Below are positions 1 to 6,020 of a DNA stretch of 12,093 nucleotides, in pieces (position 1 is the stretch's first letter; every line of letters starts with the position of its first letter). Source of the DNA: a bacterium. GTDB lineage: Bacteria > Patescibacteria > Gracilibacteria > 1-14-2-50-48-13. Both the position numbers and the translations under genes were made by a program. The notes beneath the pieces were generated by a model. The model ran no database searches. It was not told the origin of the DNA and worked only from the letters and a program-made list of their open reading frames with translations. The stretch lies in the NCBI GenBank assembly GCA_030430105.1, contig JAUIFW010000023.1, positions 1 to 12,093 of the forward strand. Direction: 5' to 3'.

Positions 1-1293
1 GGACATAGTACAAAGGAGGTATTGCCACTTTTGAAGGACAGCGCGAAAGGTGATGCGTTTGAACCAGTGGTGGATTGTGGAAATGTTCGCTTTTTCCCTG
101 GATACGAGACACCTAGGTACATGAGTGTGATCGCTATAGATCTGGAGGATGCATCGAGAGAAATTAATCGAGAGCTATTTCTGGGAAGCTCGGAAAATGT
201 CTACATGAGTAAGGATAATTTGTATGTGGCTACAGGAGCGGTAGAAAAAGGAAAGCGGTATTGGAGTTATGACAACACGCAGCTCTACAAGTTTGCGTTG
301 GAAGGAACGGATATTGAGTTTGTAGATACGGCAAAGGTGCCAGGTAGAGTACTCAATCAATACTCCATGGATGAGCACAACGGATACTTCCGTATTGCCA
401 CCACCACAGATATGGACTGGGAAACTGATGAAGAAGGAGCAAACCACCTCTATATCCTCTCACCAGGGATGGATATCGTTGGTAGCCTCAAGGACTTGGC
501 TCCAGGAGAGCGTATATATTCTGCAAGGTTCATGGGGGATCGAGTGTACATCGTGACTTTCAAGTCTGTGGATCCACTCTTTGTGATCAGTGCAAAGGAT
601 CCAACCAACCCACAGGTGCTCGGATATCTGAAGATTCCTGGATTCTCCGACTACCTCCACCCATACGATGAAAATCATTTGATAGGGTTCGGTAAGGATG
701 TGGATGTAGAGTACGACGAGGATGGAAACATGATAGAGCTTGATCGTCTTCCTTGGAATGCTGTTCGTGGAATGAAGCTTAGTCTATTTGATGTGACAGA
801 CGTTACTGACCCTATCGAAAAGCACCAGGTGGTGATCGGAGATAGAGGAACAGATAGTGAGCTTCTACGAAATCCAAAGGCCCTTCTCTTCTCGAGAGAC
901 AAGGATCTCCTTGCCTTCCCGATTAGTATCAAGGAGGTAATGGGTGAGAAAATTGTAAAAGAGTGTGAGGTGATTGATGATACAGAAATTTGTGAGGAAA
1001 TCAGTACGTACGAAGAAATCAAGGAAGTGTTCCAAGGCGCGATTGTCTATACCGTAGACCCAGATACTGGCTTTGAGGAGCGGGGTCGAATCACGCATCT
1101 ACCTATCGATTACTTTGATGAGCGACCGACCGGTGGAGATGATGAGGGAGACTACGACTATAGCCTTAGATGGGAGCGTGCAATCAACCGTATTATCTAT
1201 ATCGGTAGCAGGCTCTACACCATCTCTCAGGCAGCCGTAAAAGCCTCAGATATTATGGATACGGAGACGGAGGGAATGATTGAACTTAAGTAA
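1..1293 (+). CDS. Secreted beta-propeller domain protein (PF09826/COG4880-like), 5' partial
   Basis: The reading frame is open from base 1, so this is the 3' part (430 visible residues) of a gene that begins outside the window. Family landmarks in order are LNQYSMDEHNGYFRIATTT (visible residues about 118-136), LAPGERIYSARFMGDR (about 166-181) and IPGFSDYLHPYDENHLIG (about 212-229). These match the family described as secreted proteins with a C-terminal beta-propeller distantly related to WD-40 repeats. The propeller presumably sits outside the membrane; its ligand is unknown, and I infer an envelope or adhesion-type role only weakly. Two cysteines (about 322 and 331) lie in an acidic loop and could form a disulphide. 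The C-terminus (RIIYIGSRLYTISQAAV, then an acidic tail) looks like a natural family end. The missing N-terminus should hold a signal peptide or membrane anchor and the first blades. A hairpin follows the TAA stop. Confidence 0.85.
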   Translation, partial: GHSTKEVLPLLKDSAKGDAFEPVVDCGNVRFFPGYETPRYMSVIAIDLEDASREINRELFLGSSENVYMSKDNLYVATGAVEKGKRYWSYDNTQLYKFALEGTDIEFVDTAKVPGRVLNQYSMDEHNGYFRIATTTDMDWETDEEGANHLYILSPGMDIVGSLKDLAPGERIYSARFMGDRVYIVTFKSVDPLFVISAKDPTNPQVLGYLKIPGFSDYLHPYDENHLIGFGKDVDVEYDEDGNMIELDRLPWNAVRGMKLSLFDVTDVTDPIEKHQVVIGDRGTDSELLRNPKALLFSRDKDLLAFPISIKEVMGEKIVKECEVIDDTEICEEISTYEEIKEVFQGAIVYTVDPDTGFEERGRITHLPIDYFDERPTGGDDEGDYDYSLRWERAINRIIYIGSRLYTISQAAVKASDIMDTETEGMIELK

Positions 1294-1307
1294 GCCTACG
1301 GCTTCAA

Positions 1308-1349
1308 ATGTCAAAGTGCAAATGACAAATAACAGATGACAAATGGGCA
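1308..1349. repeat. Degenerate heptanucleotide tandem repeat, consensus ATGACAA (6 units)
   Basis: Read in steps of seven from 1308, the units are ATGTCAA, AGTGCAA, ATGACAA, ATAACAG, ATGACAA and ATGGGCA. The alternate units are the most alike, giving a 14-nt super-period. The array starts 14 nt after the beta-propeller stop, and its last unit forms most of the left arm of the hairpin that follows. It is AT-rich and non-coding in context. The function is unknown. Confidence 0.6.
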
Positions 1350-1375
1350 TTCTCAAAAGAAGAGGGTGCCCATTT
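1341..1375 (+). terminator. Hairpin, possible intrinsic terminator after the beta-propeller gene
   Basis: The arms 1341-1354 and 1362-1375 pair over 14 bp, including two G-T wobbles and a perfect 9-bp outer part (AAATGGGCA with TGCCCATTT). The loop is 7 nt (1355-1361). The downstream T-run is short and interrupted (TTTGTTG), so termination is plausible but not textbook. It lies between the end of the beta-propeller gene and the predicted recG promoter, the expected place for a terminator. Confidence 0.5.
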
Positions 1376-1376
1376 G

Positions 1377-1405
1377 TTGACAAGTGATCAGTGAATAGTG
1401 ATAAG
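1377..1405 (+). promoter_or_regulatory. Predicted promoter of recG
   Basis: A perfect -35 hexamer TTGACA (1377-1382) is followed by a 17-nt spacer and a -10-like GATAAG (1400-1405, 4 of 6 to TATAAT). The predicted transcript would begin about 13 nt before the recG ATG at 1425. That leader is very short and has no obvious Shine-Dalgarno sequence. The spacer and -10 lie inside a heptad tandem repeat. Confidence 0.45.
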
Positions 1406-1410
1406 TGAAG
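1383..1410. repeat. Second heptanucleotide tandem repeat, consensus AGTGAWN (4 units)
   Basis: Four consecutive 7-nt units are visible: AGTGATC, AGTGAAT, AGTGATA and AGTGAAG. The motif resembles the ATGACAA repeat upstream of the hairpin; both fit a loose RTGAYAA core, so they may be diverged copies of one repeat. The array covers the spacer and -10 of the predicted recG promoter, so changes in unit number would shift promoter spacing. Confidence 0.6.
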
Positions 1411-1424
1411 TGTAACAAGTACCC

Positions 1425-3470
1425 ATGTCTCAGCTCCAAACTCCCATCAAGGACATCATCCGCACCTCGGGCTATTACCTGAAGGTTTTGGCGAAGGCAG
1501 GCTTAGTTACTGTGGGAGACATGCTGGAGTATGTGCCTCGGGCGTACGAGGATCGAAGCACCTTTACGACCCTCGCTCAGGTGAATCTCAAAGAGGTAAA
1601 TACGCTGAAGGGAACACTTCATGATATCCAAAAAGTACGCACCAAGCGTGGGCACAAGTTGGTAAAGGCGAGATTTATGGATGAGGCAGGGGGTGAGGCG
1701 GAAATCGTATGGTTCAACCAGATGCACCTAGCAGCGCTACTTAAGGAAAATACGCCGATGATTCTTTCAGGAAGGCTCAAGTTTGAGTATGGCAAGCTCA
1801 CGATGCTCTCACCCAAGCATGAGTACCCCACTTCCAAAGGGAACCTCGTACACTTTGGGAAGATTGTGCCTATCTACCCAGAGATGGACAAGATTTCCAC
1901 GGACTGGTTCCGTAAAAATATGGACAAGTGTAAGCCGTACTTGAAGCACATCAAGGATCCACTTCCTCAGGATATACGGGAAGAGCATGGGTTTATGGGG
2001 AAGGCTGAGGCTATGTTTCAGGTACATTTCCCACAAAGCATGCCAGAGCTCGAGGCGGCAAGGAGGCGTCTTGCCTTTGAGGAGTTGTTCTTGCACCAAA
2101 TGCGAGGAGTCTACAAGAAGCTTTCACTTCAGTACGCAGCAAAGGATAAGGGCTGCAGTGTAGCGCTCAATGCAGATCGGATAAAGGAGCTGCTGGAAAC
2201 CCTGCCATTTTCCATGACCGATCATCAGAAAATCGCAACCTTCCAAATTCTCCAGGACATGGAAAAAACCGTGCCCATGCAGCGCTTACTTGAGGGAGAT
2301 GTGGGAAGTGGAAAAACTGTCGTAGCAGCTACCGTCGCCTTCCATACCATCAAGGAAGGAGGAGGACAAGTGGCCATCATGGCTCCGACGGAGGTGTTGG
2401 CAAATCAGCATTTTTTGTCGCTCACGGAACTTCTTTCCCCCTTCGGCATTGTGGTGCAGCAGCTCACGGGAAGTATGACCAAAAAGCAAAAGGAGGAGGT
2501 ATATATGGCGCTAGGAGCAGGCATGATCGACATGATTGTCGGAACCCATGCGCTCATACAAGAGGGGGTGCAGTTCCACAAGCTAGCGCTGGCTGTGGTG
2601 GATGAGCAGCACCGTTTTGGTGTGGAGCAGAGGAAAAAGTTGTCCTCGCACGGCTACCCCCATGTGCTTCACATGACCGCGACGCCTATTCCAAGAACAT
2701 TGGCTCTGACACTTTACGGAGATCAGGACTTGTCCATCATCTCACAGATGCCAGCGGGTAGAAAAGAGATTGTGACGAGGGTGGTGCCACCGCACAAGAA
2801 ACAAGAAATGTATGTGTTTTGCGAAAGTGAAATAGCAAAGGGGAGGCAGGTCTATGTGATTTGTCCTTTGATTGAAGCTTCCGAAAACATGGAAGATGTA
2901 AAGGCTGTACTCGATACCTATGAGTTTCTGCAGGAGCACATTTTCAAAAATCGTAAAGTAGCGCATCTCCATGGGAAAATGCATGCAAAGGAAAAGGATG
3001 CAATTATGAACTCCTTCAAAGACAAGGAGATTGATGTGCTTGTGTCCACATCAGTGATCGAGGTAGGAATCAACGTGCCAAATGCGACGGTGATGATGAT
3101 CGAAGGATCAGAGTGCTTTGGGCTTTCACAGTTGCACCAGTTCCGTGGACGCGTAGGTCGTGGGCAGCATCAGTCCTACTGTTTCCTCTGTACAGACAAG
3201 TCTCATATGACCCAGATTGATCGCCTACGTGCGATGGAGGAACATAGTGATGGGTTTGCCCTCTCGAAAATAGATATGGAGCTCCGTGGTCCAGGAGAGG
3301 TATATGGAGTGAAGCAAAGCGGACTTCCGGATCTCAAGATGGCCGACCTGACGGATCTGGGGCTCGTCGTACAAGCCAGAGAAGCTGCGGAAGCGCTCCT
3401 GGAAAAGGACTTTGCCCTGGCGAACTATGAATCGCTCAGGCAGTACCTGCTTGACAGGGTTTCCGCATAG
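1425..3470 (+). CDS. recG: ATP-dependent DNA helicase RecG
   Basis: This 681-residue protein is close to the usual RecG length (E. coli about 690). RecG is a cytoplasmic superfamily 2 double-stranded DNA translocase that remodels stalled replication forks and recombination intermediates. The N-terminal part (about 1-230) has the wedge/OB-fold region (about 55-130). The motor domains then show Walker A GDVGSGKT (291-298), the DEAH-box variant DEQH (393-396) within VVDEQHRFGVEQR, TATPIPRT (418-425), STSVIEVGINVPNA (541-554) and QFRGRVGRG (572-580). The VVDEQHRFGVEQR form separates RecG from PriA and Mfd, and the C-terminus has the RecG-like GLPDLKMADL segment. The ATG at 1425 fits the family N-terminus, although no clear ribosome binding site precedes it. 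It appears intact, and a predicted promoter sits just upstream. Linkage to the methyltransferase (29-nt gap) may be only positional. Confidence 0.95.
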   Translation: MSQLQTPIKDIIRTSGYYLKVLAKAGLVTVGDMLEYVPRAYEDRSTFTTLAQVNLKEVNTLKGTLHDIQKVRTKRGHKLVKARFMDEAGGEAEIVWFNQMHLAALLKENTPMILSGRLKFEYGKLTMLSPKHEYPTSKGNLVHFGKIVPIYPEMDKISTDWFRKNMDKCKPYLKHIKDPLPQDIREEHGFMGKAEAMFQVHFPQSMPELEAARRRLAFEELFLHQMRGVYKKLSLQYAAKDKGCSVALNADRIKELLETLPFSMTDHQKIATFQILQDMEKTVPMQRLLEGDVGSGKTVVAATVAFHTIKEGGGQVAIMAPTEVLANQHFLSLTELLSPFGIVVQQLTGSMTKKQKEEVYMALGAGMIDMIVGTHALIQEGVQFHKLALAVVDEQHRFGVEQRKKLSSHGYPHVLHMTATPIPRTLALTLYGDQDLSIISQMPAGRKEIVTRVVPPHKKQEMYVFCESEIAKGRQVYVICPLIEASENMEDVKAVLDTYEFLQEHIFKNRKVAHLHGKMHAKEKDAIMNSFKDKEIDVLVSTSVIEVGINVPNATVMMIEGSECFGLSQLHQFRGRVGRGQHQSYCFLCTDKSHMTQIDRLRAMEEHSDGFALSKIDMELRGPGEVYGVKQSGLPDLKMADLTDLGLVVQAREAAEALLEKDFALANYESLRQYLLDRVSA

Positions 3471-3479
3471 CGTTAAAAA
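3451..3479 (+). promoter_or_regulatory. Predicted promoter of the RNA methyltransferase gene
   Basis: A perfect TTGACA (3451-3456) lies in the last codons of recG. It is followed by a 17-nt spacer and TAAAAA (3474-3479, 4 of 6 to the -10 consensus). Transcription would start near 3486, about 14 nt before the ATG at 3500. The layout matches the predicted recG promoter: consensus -35, 17-nt spacer, very short leader, no Shine-Dalgarno sequence. Confidence 0.45.
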
Positions 3480-3499
3480 CCAGCCACTAATCATCTCGT

Positions 3500-3961
3500 A
3501 TGCGAACCCTCGTTCTTCTAGAAAACATCAGGAGTATGTACAATGTAGGCTCTATCTTCCGCACCTGTGACGGTGCTGGTATCGATGAGCTATATTTGAC
3601 GGGGTATACGGCACATCCACCGAGGGTGCAGATCACAAAAACAAGCCTCGGGAGCGAAGAAACAGTTCCGTGGCAGCACTGGGGGGATCCTTTAGCCTGT
3701 GTACAAGCCTTGAAAGAGCAAGGTATAAAGATTGTCGCAGTGGAAACCGGTGAGGGTGCTGTAGATATAGGAAGCTTTAAAAGAGGAAATGAGGACATAT
3801 GCCTGATTTTCGGGAATGAGGTTGGAGGTGTATCCGAGGCGCTCTTAGAGGAAGCAGATGAAAAGCTTGTTCTTCCAATGCGAGGGATGAAAGTATCCCT
3901 CAACGTGTCAGTCTGTGTGGGTGCCTCCCTCTATCATCCGAATATAATTGCGAAGGGGTAA
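3500..3961 (+). CDS. SpoU/TrmH-family RNA 2'-O-methyltransferase
   Basis: This 153-residue protein has the three SPOUT signatures of the TrmH/SpoU family, which transfers a methyl group from S-adenosylmethionine to ribose 2'-OH in tRNA or rRNA. Motif 1 is ENIRSMYNVGSIFRTCDGAG (8-27; N15 and R21 are the typical conserved residues). Motif 2 is LIFGNEVGGVS (102-112). Motif 3 is LPMRGMKVSLNVSVCVGASL (125-144) and forms the trefoil-knot cofactor pocket. There is no N-terminal substrate-binding extension, so it is a minimal catalytic-domain enzyme of TrmL-like size. TrmL-type tRNA wobble methylation is one option, but the target cannot be read from the sequence. Motif 3 has Cys-Val-Gly where Ala-Ala-Gly is common. 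The ATG is the natural start, because motif 1 begins almost immediately. Confidence 0.9.
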   Translation: MRTLVLLENIRSMYNVGSIFRTCDGAGIDELYLTGYTAHPPRVQITKTSLGSEETVPWQHWGDPLACVQALKEQGIKIVAVETGEGAVDIGSFKRGNEDICLIFGNEVGGVSEALLEEADEKLVLPMRGMKVSLNVSVCVGASLYHPNIIAKG

Positions 3962-3975
3962 GAGAAGCGTATACT
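3948..3975 (+). promoter_or_regulatory. Predicted promoter of the FecR-yidD-PIF1 operon
   Basis: TTGCGA (3948-3953, 4 of 6) and TATACT (3970-3975, 5 of 6) are separated by 16 nt. The -35 lies inside the end of the methyltransferase gene. Transcription would start near 3982, giving a leader of about 20 nt before the ATG at 4003. Confidence 0.45.
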
Positions 3976-4002
3976 CTGGGGGAATTACCCTTTCGAATTC
4001 GT

Positions 4003-5796
4003 ATGAACGTACAGAAAAATATAGCAGCCTTTGTCTTGGCCCTCCTTGTGGTTTTGGGGCTTGGATACATTGGCCTTAGTTTGATGAATCCTGGAGGAGG
4101 ATCCGTTTTTGTCTCCGAAGAAAACGCGTTGGATGAGTTTGAGGCGGAAGCATTGCTGACTGCCGTAGCTGGAACCATAACAGTAACCCATGAGGATGGG
4201 AGTGAAGAAGAAATAGATGCAGACGGCACGCTCGTGGAAGGAGATACGGTAGTGGCGGAAGCAGACGAAGAGGCTTCTATAGCTTGGCCAGATGGAGCGA
4301 GGTCGCATATCGTCGGTCCTGCCACTATCGTGGTAAGTAGCGTTGGGTTTGGAACGGAAACAGGTGTGGACTTCATGATCGAGCAAGGAGAAGTATGGAC
4401 AAAGGTCTTTGATATGCTTACTGAGAACACGCCAGTTACGGTGCGGACACAAAGTACTGTAGCAGGAATTCGTGGTACAGAGGTCTATCATTTTGTGATG
4501 GAGGATCAGGAACTTGTAATCCCGTATGAGCATGGGATAGAGCTAGAGGCAGAAGGAGAGGATCTCCTTGTGTTCGAAGGTGAACAGTATCAGTACAAAG
4601 GAGAGGAAGGGACGCTTGGAAGTAGCTCCCTTGAGACAGATTTTGTAATCAGAATGAGAGAGCGAGACGCGCAGTTTGAAGAGGTGAGAAGAATGAGGGA
4701 AACGCAGCGAGCAAAGGACCTAGCACAAAACAAGTCTGTGGAATTTGTAGTGCGGCAGGTAGAAGGTAAAGTTGCTGGTGAAGCATCAGGAGAGCAGCTT
4801 CTCGGTACAGTAGCAGCAGCGATGCGAGCAGAGCTAGATACTGCTTTGGCAAATGGGGATAGTTCAAAGGTTGCACAAATTCTGGAACAGCTAGATCGAA
4901 CAAAGCATGCGGTACGGCAAAGTTTTGAGAATAAGGACATGGCTGAGGAGTATATTCGAAGACTCCACCAGTATCTCTATCTTGCAGTGCAAGGCTTGGA
5001 CACTGACGATGCACTCGTAGTGCGTGAGCATATCCTGGAAAATGAAATGAAAAAAGCCTTTGAAAAGAAGGAAAAATTGTACGTAGAACGACTTGTAGAA
5101 AAGAGACTGCTTCTTGCACTCGACCTACAAAAAGCTGGGAAAACAGAGCAAGCAACTGCAGTACTTGATCGGCTGAATCGAGAAGATGCACTTTCAACAC
5201 CCGTCTATGCAAACACAGAAGAAGGTGCCTTTGGAAAGAGGGTAATAGATCGAATCCTTAGAGAGGATGAGGTGGAAAGTGGGTCATCGGTTCGTGCAAA
5301 ACTCTTTGGAGATGCACCAGTAGATGAAGATGTAGAGGAGGAGGATACAGATACAGAGGAGGAAACCACAGAAGAGGAGGAGGTAGATGAAGAAGCAACT
5401 CCATACGAGGAAGTGGTGCGTGGACTTCGAAGTGGAAACAACGCATTAGTACGGGCAAACTGGGATGCGATCACGAGAAATCAGCAAGTATATCTATTCG
5501 ACAACTTCCCAGTGACGCTCAAGCTATATCCCAATGATCCGTATGTGATCAAGGCAAGAGAGGCAGAAGAGGCAGCAGCAGAAAAAGAGAAGGAGGAGGC
5601 AGCCAAGCAAGCCGAGCTCGATGCAGCTGCGAAGGCAGAAGCTGAGGCAAAAGCAAAGGCGGAAGCAGAGGAAGCTGCAAGGCTCAAAGCTCTCGAAGAT
5701 GCGAAGTCCGCTGAGGAGGTGCGAACTGCAGATCCTGCAAGTTCGGTGACAGATGACCGGCCAGTCTTCCGAGGAGTAACCACCCCAGAAGAGTGA
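4003..5796 (+). CDS. Membrane-anchored FecR-domain protein with long helical C-terminal region
   Basis: The 597-residue protein starts with a short basic segment and one hydrophobic helix (about 8-28, rich in A, L, V, G), which looks like an uncleaved anchor or signal peptide, so most of it is probably extracytoplasmic. A FecR-type domain follows (about 50-200): GDTVVAEADEEASIAWPDG (80-98) and TPVTVRTQSTVAGIRGTEVY (143-162) match the usual FecR pattern of a GD-x-V segment, a DG turn and TP...VAGIRGT. Residues about 210-400 are charged and helical. Residues about 436-465 are an acidic Glu/Asp/Thr stretch, and about 517-570 an Ala/Glu/Lys-rich coiled coil. FecR domains in classical systems relay signals to sigma factors, but no sigma factor gene is nearby, so a structural envelope role is equally likely. 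Its TGA stop overlaps the GTG start of yidD, suggesting translational coupling. Confidence 0.8.
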   Translation: MNVQKNIAAFVLALLVVLGLGYIGLSLMNPGGGSVFVSEENALDEFEAEALLTAVAGTITVTHEDGSEEEIDADGTLVEGDTVVAEADEEASIAWPDGARSHIVGPATIVVSSVGFGTETGVDFMIEQGEVWTKVFDMLTENTPVTVRTQSTVAGIRGTEVYHFVMEDQELVIPYEHGIELEAEGEDLLVFEGEQYQYKGEEGTLGSSSLETDFVIRMRERDAQFEEVRRMRETQRAKDLAQNKSVEFVVRQVEGKVAGEASGEQLLGTVAAAMRAELDTALANGDSSKVAQILEQLDRTKHAVRQSFENKDMAEEYIRRLHQYLYLAVQGLDTDDALVVREHILENEMKKAFEKKEKLYVERLVEKRLLLALDLQKAGKTEQATAVLDRLNREDALSTPVYANTEEGAFGKRVIDRILREDEVESGSSVRAKLFGDAPVDEDVEEEDTDTEEETTEEEEVDEEATPYEEVVRGLRSGNNALVRANWDAITRNQQVYLFDNFPVTLKLYPNDPYVIKAREAEEAAAEKEKEEAAKQAELDAAAKAEAEAKAKAEAEEAARLKALEDAKSAEEVRTADPASSVTDDRPVFRGVTTPEE

Positions 5797-6020
5797 AATC
5801 CTTCCTCATCAAGTCGATAGAGTTGTATCAGCGCACCCTGTCCCCAGATCATTCAGTGTTTGGGGCGGGTGCGTGTCGCTTTCATCCAAGCTGCTCCGAA
5901 TACACCAAGGAGGCAATATCGCGCCATGGAAGCATAAGAGGGCTCTGGCTTGGTACCAAACGCGTTTGCAAATGCCATCCTTGGAGCAAAGGAGGCATCG
6001 ATCATGTTCCTAAGAAGTAA
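5793..6020 (+). CDS. yidD: Membrane protein insertion efficiency factor YidD
   Basis: This 75-residue protein matches the small YidD family, which assists YidC-dependent insertion of inner-membrane proteins and associates with the cytoplasmic face of the membrane. The family hallmarks are visible: IELYQRTLSP near the N-terminus, CRFHPSCSEY (28-37) with the conserved cysteines, and VCKCHPWSKGG (58-68). A short extra segment (DHSVFGAGA) sits before CRF. The GTG start at 5793 overlaps the TGA of the FecR-domain gene, and the TAA stop shares one base with the next ATG (TAATG). In many bacteria yidD sits with rpmH, rnpA and yidC; here it is separated from them and lies between a membrane-anchored protein and a helicase. 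Confidence 0.92.
   Translation: MKSFLIKSIELYQRTLSPDHSVFGAGACRFHPSCSEYTKEAISRHGSIRGLWLGTKRVCKCHPWSKGGIDHVPKK

Noticed and set aside
11..33. AAGGAGG followed by TTG codons (22 and 31) suggesting a gene start
   Set aside because: The reading frame is open to base 1, and the residues here match the middle of the beta-propeller family, which has a long N-terminal part. The purine-rich run encodes in-frame residues (TKEV) and is probably coincidental.
1294..1424. CRISPR array or small RNA gene in the repeat-rich spacer
   Set aside because: The units are only 7 nt and contiguous, with no spacers and no cas genes nearby. The hairpin is explained as a terminator-like structure.
3487..3903. 138-residue open frame on the minus strand
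   Set aside because: It lies opposite the methyltransferase gene, is rich in Ser/Pro/Thr, and shows no recognisable domain; it is a shadow frame.
3900..4533. Minus-strand frames of 176 and 182 residues opposite the FecR-domain gene
   Set aside because: The Ser-rich composition of the first is the complement of the Glu/Ala-rich coding strand, and neither shows a motif; the plus strand has clear FecR landmarks.
5205..5474. Ser-rich minus-strand frame of 89 residues
   Set aside because: It is the complement of the acidic Glu/Asp tract of the FecR-domain protein; low complexity only.
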